In this document: positions 1 to 8,931 of the stretch, piece by piece | How the letters are laid out: the number at the start of each line of letters is the position of its first letter | Numbering within the stretch: the stretch's first letter is position 1 | Assembly (NCBI GenBank): GCA_963758025.1 | Contig: CAVWUA010000007.1 | Coordinates: 248,001-312,000, forward strand | Length of the DNA: 64,000 nucleotides | Direction of reading: 5' to 3' | Source: CAVWUA01 sp963758025 | Lineage (GTDB): Bacteria > Planctomycetota > Planctomycetia > Isosphaerales > Isosphaeraceae | Notes under the pieces: generated by a model | Databases searched by the model: none | The model's input: only the letters and a program-made list of their open reading frames with translations | What the model was told of the DNA's origin: nothing | Program-made: the position numbers and the translations under genes

Positions 1-1
1 C

Positions 2-784
2 GAGTCGGGGGACACGGACGGTCCTGCATTGCTCCCGTTCTACACGGCGTATCGGGCGGCCGTGCGAGGTAAGGTGGATGGGATGCTGGCGACCGAGTCG
101 GAAGTGCCTCCTCAGGATCGCGCCGAGGCCCTCGTCCGCGCTCGGTCGTACTGGCTCGTGGCCCTCGGAGAACTGGAGGTGCCATGTCACCGCCCTTGCG
201 TCGTCCTGATCTCCGGTTTGCCCGGCGTGGGAAAATCCACGCTCGCACGCAAACTGGCTGAACACGCTGGGTTTTCGATCGTTCGCTCGGACCTCGTACG
301 CAAGGAATTGGCTAACCTTTCCGGAGATGAAAGCGGCCCAAGCCCTTTTGGAGAAGGAATTTACACGCCTGAGTGGACCCACCGGACCTATGACGAATGT
401 CTCCGCCGGATGGCGGTGCATCTCTTCGAGGGGGAGCGGGTCCTGGTGGACGCCAGTTTTGGCAACGAGGAGCACCGACGGCTCTTTCTCAATACGGCGG
501 CCTGCTGGGGGGTGCCGGCGGTCTTGCTCATTTGTGAGGCCGAGCCCGAGGTGATCCGGTCGCGGCTCTCGAATCGACGGGGGGACGCCTCGGATGCCGA
601 CTGGGCAATTCACCAGCAGGCGGCCGCACGCTGGGAGCCTCCCGGTTCGCTCACGCAGAGGTCGGTCTGTCGCGTGAATACGGGAGGAGGCGCCGAGGAA
701 TCGCTTGCGATGGCGCTGAGAATCCTGCGTGATTTCGGCCTCGCCGACGCGGAAGGGACCGTCCGCGATGCCGGACCGGTATAA
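2..784 (+). CDS. APH/AAA-type P-loop kinase fusion, C-terminal part (5' end outside window)
   Basis: The reading frame is open to the first base of the window, so this is the end of a longer gene. It begins with a segment (LLPFYTAYRAAVRGKV) typical of the end of the aminoglycoside-phosphotransferase-like domain in APH-AAA fusion proteins. A P-loop NTPase follows, with Walker A GLPGVGKST and then a conserved Ser-Asp (VRSDLVRK) as in AAA_33 nucleotide kinases. The substrate cannot be told from the sequence. The apparent TTG start at 29 lies inside the domain and is not a credible true start. No frameshift is seen. An unrelated small-molecule kinase with the same P-loop fold is the main alternative. 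Confidence 0.75.
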   Translation, partial: ESGDTDGPALLPFYTAYRAAVRGKVDGMLATESEVPPQDRAEALVRARSYWLVALGELEVPCHRPCVVLISGLPGVGKSTLARKLAEHAGFSIVRSDLVRKELANLSGDESGPSPFGEGIYTPEWTHRTYDECLRRMAVHLFEGERVLVDASFGNEEHRRLFLNTAACWGVPAVLLICEAEPEVIRSRLSNRRGDASDADWAIHQQAAARWEPPGSLTQRSVCRVNTGGGAEESLAMALRILRDFGLADAEGTVRDAGPV

Positions 785-847
785 TGAGAGTGGGTAATTC
801 GGTCCGTGACCGGGAGTTCGACGACCCCCCACGTGGAAGGGAGACGC

Positions 848-1258
848 ATGAGTCGCTCCGATCCCTCGGCGAGCCATTGCGCGGAACCCGAGTGGCTCTT
901 TGCCTACGGCACCCTGGGGCCGGCCGGGTCACGAAACGAGCTGGGTTGTGTCTGGATCGAGGATGCCGTGCGCGGTCGGCTGTTCGACCTGGGGCCGTAT
1001 CCGGCGCTGGTCGATCCCGATGATCCGGAGGCCGGATGGGTCGAGGGGCACCGGCGTTCCGTGACCTCGCGCGAACTGGAAGGGTGGCTCGACTCGTATG
1101 AAGGAGTGGACGAGGGGTTGTACCGCCGGGTTGCTTTGAGAACCCGGACCGGCCATTCTGCCTGGGCTTACGTGTACGCGCGCCCTCTTCCTCAATGGGC
1201 TAGAGGCCCTCTCTCCCGCTGGGAAAGTTCCGGTTCCGTGGCTGACCGACAGCCATGA
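848..1258 (+). CDS. Gamma-glutamylcyclotransferase (AIG2/GGCT-like) family protein
   Basis: A 136-residue protein with the family's N-terminal signature LFAYGTLGP, the glycine-flanked loop that binds the gamma-glutamyl group. The expected acidic residue in the middle is present (LDSYEGVDEGLYRR), as is the usual Tyr-containing strand AWAYVYA. Known members cleave gamma-glutamyl amides to 5-oxoproline; the actual substrate is unknown here. The ATG at 848 is chosen because GGAAGGGAG lies about 7 bases upstream; an in-frame ATG at 806 lacks such a site. The stop overlaps an ATG of the next gene (ATGA at 1255), but that gene probably starts later, at 1312. Confidence 0.75.
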   Translation: MSRSDPSASHCAEPEWLFAYGTLGPAGSRNELGCVWIEDAVRGRLFDLGPYPALVDPDDPEAGWVEGHRRSVTSRELEGWLDSYEGVDEGLYRRVALRTRTGHSAWAYVYARPLPQWARGPLSRWESSGSVADRQP

Positions 1259-1311
1259 AACGTCCCGCGGCCCCCTCTGGCGAACCCGTGAACAAAAAAA
1301 GGAGCAGAACG

Positions 1312-3012
1312 GTGGCAACTTCCATCGCTCCCGAGCCGACCCGAGACGGTCCGTCCACCGCATCATCCCCGCGGACGATCGGTGGCTACCTGATCGAACG
1401 GATGCAATCCCTGGGGCTTCGGCACGTCTTCGGTATCCCGGGAGATTATGTGCTGGGCCTTTACAAGATGCTGGAAGAAAGCCCGATCGGCTTGATCGGC
1501 ATGACCCGGGAGGACTCCGCCGGATTCGCCGCCGATGCCTATGCGCGGATCAACGGGCTGGGGTGCGTTTGCGTCACGTACTGCGTCGGTGGCTTGAGCT
1601 GTGCCAACAGCATCGCCGGGGCGTATGCCGAGAAGTCGCCGGTAGTCGTCCTGAGCGGCTCGCCGGGGATCTCGGAACGTGAGCGCAACCCGATGCTGCA
1701 TCACAAGGTGCGTGATTTCTCCACGCAGTTCGAGGTGTTCGAGAAGATCACGGCGGCCTCGGCCGTGCTGTCCGACCCGCTGACGGCCTTCGCCGAGATC
1801 GACCGGGTGCTCGCGGCGGCCTTGCGGTACAAGCGACCGGTTTACCTGGAGATTCCGCGTGATCGGCTGCTGGCCGAGCAGGTTACGCCTCACCGCACGC
1901 CCGAGGTCCTGCCTCCGAGCGACCCCGACGCCCTGCGCGAAGCCTTGAACGAGGCGGAGACGATGCTGCGCAAGGCGCAGCGGCCGATGATCCTCGCGGA
2001 CGTGGAGGTCCACCGCTTTGGACTTCAGGACGAGCTGCTTGGCCTGGCGGAGGAATCCGGCCTGCCGATCGCCACGACGATCCTCGGCAAGAGCGTGATC
2101 AGCGAGGCCCACCCGCAGTTCGTCGGCGTCTATGAGGGGGCCATGGGCCACGACGACGTGACCGAGTTCGTCGAGGAGTCGGACTGCCTCTTGATGCTCG
2201 GGTGCTTCCTCAGCGACATCAATCTCGGCATCTTCACGGCCAATATCGACCCCGCGCGTTGCATCAATGCCACGAGCGAGGATCTGCAGATCCGGTACCA
2301 TCACTACCGTGATGTTCGTCTGGATGATTTCATCAAGGGTCTGCGTGAACGAAGCCTTTCCGTCCGTCAGCGCCCGGTTCCGTCGCGTCCTGATCCTTGC
2401 GAGACCGCCTGGACCGCGCAAGCGGACGCGCCGGTGACCTCCGCGCGGCTGTTCGCCCGGCTGAACCAGATGCTCGACGAGCAGATGGTGGTCATCGCGG
2501 ACATCGGCGACTCCCTCTTCGGCGCCACGGATCTGTCCATGTGCCGGCGGACGGAATTCATCAGTCCGGCCTACTACACCTCGATGGGGTTCGCCGTGCC
2601 GGCGGCCGTCGGGGCCGGGGTCGCCAACCGTTCGCTCCGGCCGCTCGTGATCGTCGGCGACGGCGCGTTCCAGATGACCGGCATGGAACTCTCCACGATC
2701 GCCCGGCAGGGGCTTAATCCGATCGTCGTGATCCTGAACAACCACGGCTACACGACCGAGCGATTCCTGCTGGAAGGGGAGTTCAACGATATCCAGGGGT
2801 GGGCCTATCACAAGGTGCCCGAGGTGATCGGTGCCGGGAAGGGGTTTGAGGTGCGGACCGAGGGAGAGCTGGATCGTGCCCTGATCGCCGCCCTCGAAAA
2901 CAAGGAAAGTTTCAGCCTGCTCAACGTCCACCTCGACAAGATGGACAAGAGCCCCGCGCTGGATCGGCTCGCCCGCAAGCTCTCGGCGGTCGTTCGCGGT
3001 GAGAAGTCTTGA
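1312..3012 (+). CDS. ThDP-dependent 2-oxoacid decarboxylase (pyruvate/indolepyruvate decarboxylase family)
   Basis: A 566-residue ThDP enzyme of the usual length for pyruvate, indolepyruvate and phenylpyruvate decarboxylases. The N-terminal Pyr domain has the cofactor-activating Glu (MTREDSAGFAADAYAR, near residue 67). It also has the paired His (NPMLHH, near 130-131) that marks this decarboxylase subgroup rather than acetolactate synthases. The C-terminal PP domain has the ThDP/Mg motif starting GDGAF and ending NN (GDGAFQMTGMEL then ILNNHGYTTER). The GTG start at 1312 has AAAGGAG 7 bases upstream; the ATG at 1255 overlapping the previous stop has no visible ribosome site. The substrate is not decidable. 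No alcohol or aldehyde dehydrogenase lies next to it. Confidence 0.85.
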   Translation: MATSIAPEPTRDGPSTASSPRTIGGYLIERMQSLGLRHVFGIPGDYVLGLYKMLEESPIGLIGMTREDSAGFAADAYARINGLGCVCVTYCVGGLSCANSIAGAYAEKSPVVVLSGSPGISERERNPMLHHKVRDFSTQFEVFEKITAASAVLSDPLTAFAEIDRVLAAALRYKRPVYLEIPRDRLLAEQVTPHRTPEVLPPSDPDALREALNEAETMLRKAQRPMILADVEVHRFGLQDELLGLAEESGLPIATTILGKSVISEAHPQFVGVYEGAMGHDDVTEFVEESDCLLMLGCFLSDINLGIFTANIDPARCINATSEDLQIRYHHYRDVRLDDFIKGLRERSLSVRQRPVPSRPDPCETAWTAQADAPVTSARLFARLNQMLDEQMVVIADIGDSLFGATDLSMCRRTEFISPAYYTSMGFAVPAAVGAGVANRSLRPLVIVGDGAFQMTGMELSTIARQGLNPIVVILNNHGYTTERFLLEGEFNDIQGWAYHKVPEVIGAGKGFEVRTEGELDRALIAALENKESFSLLNVHLDKMDKSPALDRLARKLSAVVRGEKS

Positions 3013-3045
3013 TTGACCGTCCCGATCAACTCGAGTCAACACGAA

Positions 3046-3078
3046 CGGCCCCGGAGCGAGTGGAACGCTCCGGGGCCG
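3046..3078. terminator. GC-rich hairpin between convergent genes, likely bidirectional terminator
   Basis: A perfect inverted repeat of 13 bp (CGGCCCCGGAGCG / CGCTCCGGGGCCG) around a 7-base loop sits between the end of the decarboxylase gene and the end of the FG-GAP gene. There is no clear T-run on either side, so intrinsic termination is inferred from position and stem strength only. Confidence 0.6.
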
Positions 3079-3105
3079 CTGGAATGCCGGGACGAGTCTG
3101 GAAAA

Positions 3106-5730
3106 TCAATGAAACCGAGGAAGCCTCGCGAAATACGCGGAACGAGTTGCGGGCACCGTAGCCCCGGTGTGCTGGATCGATCCCCGGTACACACCAGGCT
3201 GGAATTGGCCGCGGGTGAAGACCCCCGGCTTGAGAGTGTACGTGTGTGGGGGGAATGCGATCGGTGATTGATACGTATCCGGGTGCGAGAACGCCCGAAG
3301 TCGGGCCGTGAAGAACGGCGTGGGCCGGAATTGCCGGTAGGCCTGCCAGGGTCGAAGCGGTTTCCAGGTGAATTTCGGCAGGGCGTTCTGCGAGGGCAGC
3401 AGTCGTTCGCCGAACTGCGGAGCCGCGGCGTTCGGGTTCTGGAACCCGAGCAGGATCGCGGAGCGTACGCTCGGAAGACCGCCGCCGCCGGCCGCGGCAC
3501 CCTGCACGGTGATCGGCGCCGAGCCCAGGAATTGCCGGTTGGCCAGTGGGCTCGTGGAAAGCGTCGTGCCGGTCAACGCCAGCGTGGTGACGGCGGGGGT
3601 CAGACCCAGTTGAGTCCGGGGCGTGATCGTGATGATCGCATCCTGAAGCCCGTCCTGATTTTCGTCGACCGGATCGGCAACGATCGTGGCGCTGGGGAAT
3701 GCCACTCCATTGACGACGATGGTCGTTGGATCGATATCCCGCAAGGGGATAAAGTTGGGCTGGATGGTCGAGTTGCTGAACACATAAATCTGCATGTCCG
3801 CCGGGGTCGTCGCATTGACGATGAACGGTCCGAATGGCTGATCGACGCCAATCTCGACCGGAATGGCGGTAGAGACCGGAACGGGCAACGGGAGGAACGT
3901 CCCCTCCAGCGCGAATACCCCGCCCGCGTTGGCTCGGCCCGTTGTCAGGGACAGACCAGGGGCACCGACGATCAGGTCGCCTACCGTATCGGCATCCACC
4001 GTCCGGCCGAGCAGGTTGACGTTCAGGTTACCCCCGAGCGACGCACCCAGCAAACTCTGTCCGGCCGGGTTGCTGATCGAGATGATCAGACCCTGAATCG
4101 GCAGGGTCTCGGTTCCGGCGAGCGACTGCAAGCCGACCAGGAAGGTCTGACCGGGGATCAAGTAAACCGCCCCCGCTCCCGAATTGACGCCGGGTGCGCC
4201 GATGGCGATGTCGTTGATCCGATCCGCATTGATCGACGCGGTCGCCGTGAGTCCGAAGCCCGCGAGATCCCCGGGAGAGCCGCCGACGAAGTCCACGTAC
4301 GGGATCGTCGTCGGGATATTGCTGAGCGGGATCACACCCAGGATCGGCCCGATCGTGGGCGTGTTGATGCTGCGCCCATAGATCAATGTGGCGTGACCGG
4401 TGGCGTTCAGGAATCCCGGCGATCCGATCAGGATGTCGCTGATCCCGTCGTTGTTGAAGTCGCCGGCCGTACTGACCTTGAATCCGGTGGCGTCTCCGAC
4501 CGCCGTGCCGACGAATGTTGCGCCCGGGACGTCCACACCGACCCGGCTCAGATCGATCGCGAGCGTGCCGTTGGCCGTCGGGGTGGCGAGCGCGGGCAGG
4601 TTGGCCGCCCCGTAGATCAAGGTGGCCGTTCCGACGCCGTTGATCGCGCCGTTGGGCGACACGGCGGGCGCCCCGATCAGGAGGTCGCCGGGAGCGATGC
4701 CGTTGACGATCGCGCCGCTGAAGTTGCCGGCGGGAGCCAGCGAGAAGCCGGAGGCATCGCCGATGCTCGCACCCGCGAGCACGACGCCCGCGAAACCGCC
4801 CACCTGACCGATCTGGTTCACGTCGATCGTCTGCGAGCGGAAGGTGTTCACCACCCGCCCGGACAGCACGTAGGTCGCCCCCTGGTTCGCCAGGCCGGTG
4901 ACGGTCGCGTTCGGCGCACCGATGGCCACGTCGCGCACGCCGTCGGTGATGAGGTCGCCGGCCGAGGAGACCGCCCGACCAATGCGCGCGTTCGGGGCGT
5001 TGGTCGACCCGAACGTCACGACGGTGACGCTGTTGTTCCCCAGGTTGTCCAGGTCGATCGTCGTGCTCAGAGCGGTCGCCATGTTCGCCTGACCGTAGAT
5101 CAGGTACGCGCGGCCCGTGCCGGGGTTGGCGCCGAGGAAATCGCTGGCGCCCGGAGCACCGATCATGAAGTCGGCGAAGCCGTCACCGTTGATGTCGCCG
5201 ATTCCGGCCACCGAGGCACCAAGCTGAGAATTCAGGCTCTGGCCGGCGACAAACGTGATCCCGTCGAAAGCGAAACCGGGAGTTCCCGAGATCGGGTTGT
5301 TCTGCTGCGCATTGCCGAGCTGGTCCAGGCTGCCGATCCGGTCATTGGGAGCCAGGAAGGCCCAGTTGACGGTCCCGAGCGTCACCTCTCGAGAGCCAAA
5401 AATCAGGTACGTTTGCGATTGTGCTCCGGTCCCGAGCGTCGGAATGTTGCCAGCGGTGTTGATCGTGGGAGCGCCGACCACGAAGTCATCGAATCCGTCG
5501 CCGTTGACGTCGCCGACCTCGGCCACGGAGAAGCCCGCGCCTCCGCCCTGCTGAAGACCGGCTTCCAGGATGCCGTACGGCCCGGGGCCGGTGGGAGTGG
5601 TCACACTCCCGGCGATGTTGGCGAGATCGATGGCCAGCAGAATCCTCCGCTCCATCTCTAGTCCGCCTGGCTGAAACGAGCGGCTGCGCCTCCGGGTTGG
5701 CGACGCCTGTTTGCGATTGCCTCTCAGCAT
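3106..5730 (-). CDS. Large exported FG-GAP (integrin alpha-type) repeat protein
   Basis: An 874-residue protein with at least six FG-GAP-like repeats. Each has a calcium-binding-type loop such as DVNGDGFDDFVVGAP, DINGDGFADFMIGAP or DFNNDGISDILIGSP, followed by a strand like ATLIYG. This predicts a beta-propeller for adhesion or ligand binding at the cell surface. The N-terminus is basic and ends in LEMERRILLA, resembling the Leu-Glu...Arg...Leu-Leu motif at the start of many exported planctomycete proteins; export is inferred. The C-terminal 150 residues are Pro/Arg/Phe-rich with no recognised domain. The start at 5730 has a GGAGGAGGGAG site upstream. It is transcribed divergently from the exporter operon. 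A long open frame on the opposite strand is a codon-bias shadow. Confidence 0.88.
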   Translation of the reverse strand: MLRGNRKQASPTRRRSRSFQPGGLEMERRILLAIDLANIAGSVTTPTGPGPYGILEAGLQQGGGAGFSVAEVGDVNGDGFDDFVVGAPTINTAGNIPTLGTGAQSQTYLIFGSREVTLGTVNWAFLAPNDRIGSLDQLGNAQQNNPISGTPGFAFDGITFVAGQSLNSQLGASVAGIGDINGDGFADFMIGAPGASDFLGANPGTGRAYLIYGQANMATALSTTIDLDNLGNNSVTVVTFGSTNAPNARIGRAVSSAGDLITDGVRDVAIGAPNATVTGLANQGATYVLSGRVVNTFRSQTIDVNQIGQVGGFAGVVLAGASIGDASGFSLAPAGNFSGAIVNGIAPGDLLIGAPAVSPNGAINGVGTATLIYGAANLPALATPTANGTLAIDLSRVGVDVPGATFVGTAVGDATGFKVSTAGDFNNDGISDILIGSPGFLNATGHATLIYGRSINTPTIGPILGVIPLSNIPTTIPYVDFVGGSPGDLAGFGLTATASINADRINDIAIGAPGVNSGAGAVYLIPGQTFLVGLQSLAGTETLPIQGLIISISNPAGQSLLGASLGGNLNVNLLGRTVDADTVGDLIVGAPGLSLTTGRANAGGVFALEGTFLPLPVPVSTAIPVEIGVDQPFGPFIVNATTPADMQIYVFSNSTIQPNFIPLRDIDPTTIVVNGVAFPSATIVADPVDENQDGLQDAIITITPRTQLGLTPAVTTLALTGTTLSTSPLANRQFLGSAPITVQGAAAGGGGLPSVRSAILLGFQNPNAAAPQFGERLLPSQNALPKFTWKPLRPWQAYRQFRPTPFFTARLRAFSHPDTYQSPIAFPPHTYTLKPGVFTRGQFQPGVYRGSIQHTGATVPATRSAYFARLPRFH

Positions 5731-6156
5731 TGGAGACTCCCTCCTCCTCCCGAGCCTTTGGCGTCGCGCGAACGCCGCGCGTATCCCTTTCCCTCCGTTG
5801 GGTCGGGCCGACAGCAGCCCCGCGACGGTTCAACCGCCACCCACCAAGGGCCGCACGGCGCGACCCGCCGTTGCCCAGGGATGTCCACTCACAGGGCTAT
5901 TTCGGCCCTCCGAACGCACGGGCTCCATGCAAAGGCCGCGTCCTCCCGCGCCGCAGTCCTTCGTTTCGATTCAACCCGCACGACCCGCACAACCGATACC
6001 CTGCCTGGAAGAGGAGCGCCTCGATTTTGGAGGTTGGGCGCCTGGTGTGGCTCGCCCTCGCTCCTCATGGACAGACAGGACGTGACTTCCCGCCCCGCCT
6101 TTTGGCTTGGCCAAAGGCTCGGGCGTTGTGAAAAAAGCCTGGGAGGTCCCAAGGGA
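5731..6156. other. Intergenic region between divergent FG-GAP and TolC-like genes
   Basis: About 425 bases that must hold the promoters of both divergent genes. I see no convincing sigma-70-type box, operator or structured RNA. Open frames here lack coding character or a ribosome site. Confidence 0.5.
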
Positions 6157-8931
6157 ATGATGAAACGCCTACGCAATAACCCTCCGAGCCCCGTTCGGTT
6201 CGGCCGCTACCCCCGGGCGGTGGGTCTGGCCCTGGTCCTTTCGCTTGGGTCCGGCCTGGGATGCGGGCGGGAATTCTTCCGGGAATGGGCCGACCAGGAC
6301 GTCGCGGAAGCCGTCTTCGAAAAGAGCCGCGACCCGCGCTGGCGGCTCGATATGTTCTCGATCGAGCCGCCGCCCCTGTCGCGGTTCGCGGACCCCTACG
6401 ACCCGGATCGCCCGCCGGCACCGCCCGACGATCGGGCGTCCGAGGCCCTCTCGCCCGTGCCCCAGTGGCCGGTCAACCGACTGCTGGTCCCCGCGGAAGG
6501 GACCGGCTATCTCGACATGCTCGCCGCTTGGCAGCGGGATCGTCCCGCGCCGACGAATCCGGAGGAGGAAGCGAACGAGGGACAGGGTCCGACGGGCGTC
6601 GCGCCGCAGCCGATGCCAACTCCACCCCCCAGCTCCGGCGCCACGCCGTTCGGTCCGGAGACTCCCCCAGGCACGGGTGCCGCGCCAGGTCTGGAAACTC
6701 TTCCCGGTGAGCGTCCGGAACTGGAAATTCCCGATGACGGGAATTTGGGAACGAACAATTCGGGGATGACGCCCATACAGAGTAGGGAAAACACCCCCGC
6801 CTCGACACCCATCCAAGTACCCAACACGCCCAACGCCGAGTCCAATCCGCCCCAGGCTCGCGTGAAACCGCAGGATCGTCGCGTGCAGAAGGTCGTGTTT
6901 CAGGCTCCCGATACCGAGCAACCCGATACGGTCGGGGAACTTCCGTCTCCGGCGGCCGAAATGCCGATTCCGGGCACGGATCTGGTGCGCGAGCCGGAAA
7001 CCGTGCCCCTCGATCCCGATAATGTGGACCTGAACCTGCGTGCACCCGCTGACAGTCGTTCCGGGCTTTCTCCCGAGCAATACCGTGAGTCCGGCGGTTT
7101 GACCGCTCTGCTGGCCGCTCCGGCCCTGGAACTGGACCAGGCCGAGGCCGCGGGTTTGCCCAAGGGGAGCGAGCCATTCGTCGTCAACCCGGCGCAGGCG
7201 TTGACTCTGGCCCTGATCAACAACCGCCCGTATCAGTACCAACTGGAACAGCTCTACATCGCGGCCCTGCCGGTGACCCTGCAACGCTGGGGCTTCAGTC
7301 CGCAGTTCTTCGCGGGGGCCACGCCCACGACGGGGACGTCCGCGGGCCTCGGTCAGCCGAACGGTCAAAACTCCTTCTTCTACCGCACGAGCGAAGTGCT
7401 CGGCGGTCAGTCGTCGGTGTTGAGCTTCGGAACCATGGCCGGGTTCGGCAAGATCTTCCAGACGGGTGCGTCACTCGTCGCGAACTTCGCCAACACGACG
7501 GTCTTCACCTTCAATGGCTCGAACCCCCGCCAGCCCCGCGTCAACTCGTTCCTGCCTCTGTCGATCACCCAGCCGTTCCTGCGGGCCGGCGGCCGCGCCG
7601 TGACCCTGGAGCCGTTGACCCAGGCCGAGCGAACCTTGCTCTATCAGGTGCGTGCCTTCGCCCGCTTCCGCCAGCAGTTCATTCCGAACATCCTGACCCA
7701 GGCTCAGCCGGTGGACTCGCCTGGAAATACCGGGGAAGCCTCCATCGGCTACCTGAACGTCCTCCAGCAGCTCCAGGTGGTTGAGAACGACCGCAAGACC
7801 GTTGCCGTGTACGAGCAATTGCTCAAAGCCTTCGACGAGATGTCGCAGGGTGGTGGCTCGGGCGTCTCGGCCCTGAACGTCGATCAGATCTCCTTGAGCC
7901 TTCAGGGGGCCCGTCAGAACCTGCTGCGTGACTCGCTCAGTTACCAGAACGCGCTGGATCAGTTCAAGGTCCAGCTTGGCCTGCCGCCGGACACCCCGCT
8001 GGTCCTGGACAAGGGGCTGACGGAAGGCTTCCGCGACGTTTTCGGCCAGATCGACCGCTGGTTCCAGGACCCCGACCGCGTTCCCGAAGTCCTGCCCGCG
8101 ATCGTGGAACAGCTCCCGCCGTTCCCCGACATTCTCCTGGATGACAAGCGGTTCGTCGAGATGGGGAAAGAGAACCCCACGCGGGAAGACGTGCTGTTGA
8201 CCGCCGAGCGGATCGCCCTGGAGAACCGTTACGACCTGATGAACGTGCGAGCCGCGCTGTACGACGCCTGGCGGCAACTCAAGGTGACGGACAACGCGCT
8301 GCTCGGCGTGTTCGACATGGGCATCTCGAACCAGCTCCTGACCCCGGCCAACACCACGAACCCCTTCGCCTTCTCCGATCAGGCCAAGCAGTTCAACATC
8401 TTCTTCCGTGCGGAGCTGCCGCTGGTGCGGATGGTCGAGCGGAACGCGTTCCGGTCCGCGCTGATCAATTATCGCCGTCAACAGCGACTTCTCATGGCAC
8501 AGGAAGACGCGATCAAATATACTGTACGCAGTGAAGTACGTACCTTGATCCAGTCTGCGGAATCGTACACGATTCAGAAAAAGCAGCTGATCATCAGCCT
8601 CCGGCAGAGAGACAACTCCCAGAGGCAAATTTTCGCGCCTCAGGGGCCGAGCGACACGGGCGGCTCCTCACAGATTACCTCCAATACCCTGACCCTGGTG
8701 CAGGCCCAGAACTCCTTGCTGGGAACCCAGAACACGATTGTCCAGCTCTGGGTCGCTTACCAGACGCAACGTCTCGCTATCTACCGCGATCTCGGCATCA
8801 TGCCTTATGATGAGTGGGAGGCCTATTATGAACTTTTCCCTTCAGAATCCAGCACCCTCGGCGGCCGGGACCCCGGCGCCGACCGACCTGCCGCAGCGCG
8901 GCCGCCCGTCGAGGCGCCGGCTGGGCGTTAA
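6157..8931 (+). CDS. TolC-family outer-membrane efflux lipoprotein
   Basis: A 924-residue protein that starts with a basic n-region, a hydrophobic stretch (ALVLSLGSGLGC) and a lipobox Cys, so it is probably a lipoprotein. Residues ~60-300 are Pro/Glu/Thr-rich and of low complexity. The C-terminal half has the long amphipathic helices and outer-membrane-factor features of TolC (for example NRPYQYQLEQLYIAALPV, a domain containing ALNVDQISLSLQGARQNLLR, and a second duplicated helical half ending in QTQRLAIYRDLG). At over 900 residues it is about twice E. coli TolC, mostly because of the disordered N-terminal insert. It is first in an exporter operon with adaptor, ATPase and permease. ATG 6157 is chosen for the signal peptide and a GGGAGG upstream. 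Its last 104 bases overlap the adaptor gene. Confidence 0.85.
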   Translation: MMKRLRNNPPSPVRFGRYPRAVGLALVLSLGSGLGCGREFFREWADQDVAEAVFEKSRDPRWRLDMFSIEPPPLSRFADPYDPDRPPAPPDDRASEALSPVPQWPVNRLLVPAEGTGYLDMLAAWQRDRPAPTNPEEEANEGQGPTGVAPQPMPTPPPSSGATPFGPETPPGTGAAPGLETLPGERPELEIPDDGNLGTNNSGMTPIQSRENTPASTPIQVPNTPNAESNPPQARVKPQDRRVQKVVFQAPDTEQPDTVGELPSPAAEMPIPGTDLVREPETVPLDPDNVDLNLRAPADSRSGLSPEQYRESGGLTALLAAPALELDQAEAAGLPKGSEPFVVNPAQALTLALINNRPYQYQLEQLYIAALPVTLQRWGFSPQFFAGATPTTGTSAGLGQPNGQNSFFYRTSEVLGGQSSVLSFGTMAGFGKIFQTGASLVANFANTTVFTFNGSNPRQPRVNSFLPLSITQPFLRAGGRAVTLEPLTQAERTLLYQVRAFARFRQQFIPNILTQAQPVDSPGNTGEASIGYLNVLQQLQVVENDRKTVAVYEQLLKAFDEMSQGGGSGVSALNVDQISLSLQGARQNLLRDSLSYQNALDQFKVQLGLPPDTPLVLDKGLTEGFRDVFGQIDRWFQDPDRVPEVLPAIVEQLPPFPDILLDDKRFVEMGKENPTREDVLLTAERIALENRYDLMNVRAALYDAWRQLKVTDNALLGVFDMGISNQLLTPANTTNPFAFSDQAKQFNIFFRAELPLVRMVERNAFRSALINYRRQQRLLMAQEDAIKYTVRSEVRTLIQSAESYTIQKKQLIISLRQRDNSQRQIFAPQGPSDTGGSSQITSNTLTLVQAQNSLLGTQNTIVQLWVAYQTQRLAIYRDLGIMPYDEWEAYYELFPSESSTLGGRDPGADRPAAARPPVEAPAGR

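Noticed and set aside
3268..5661. Long 797-codon open frame on the plus strand
   Set aside because: It is antisense to the FG-GAP gene, is dominated by Arg/Gly/Asp from reversed codons, and has no domain or ribosome site.
6169..7368. 399-codon open frame antisense to the TolC-like gene
   Set aside because: Arg/Gly-rich shadow of the plus-strand gene, with no motif.
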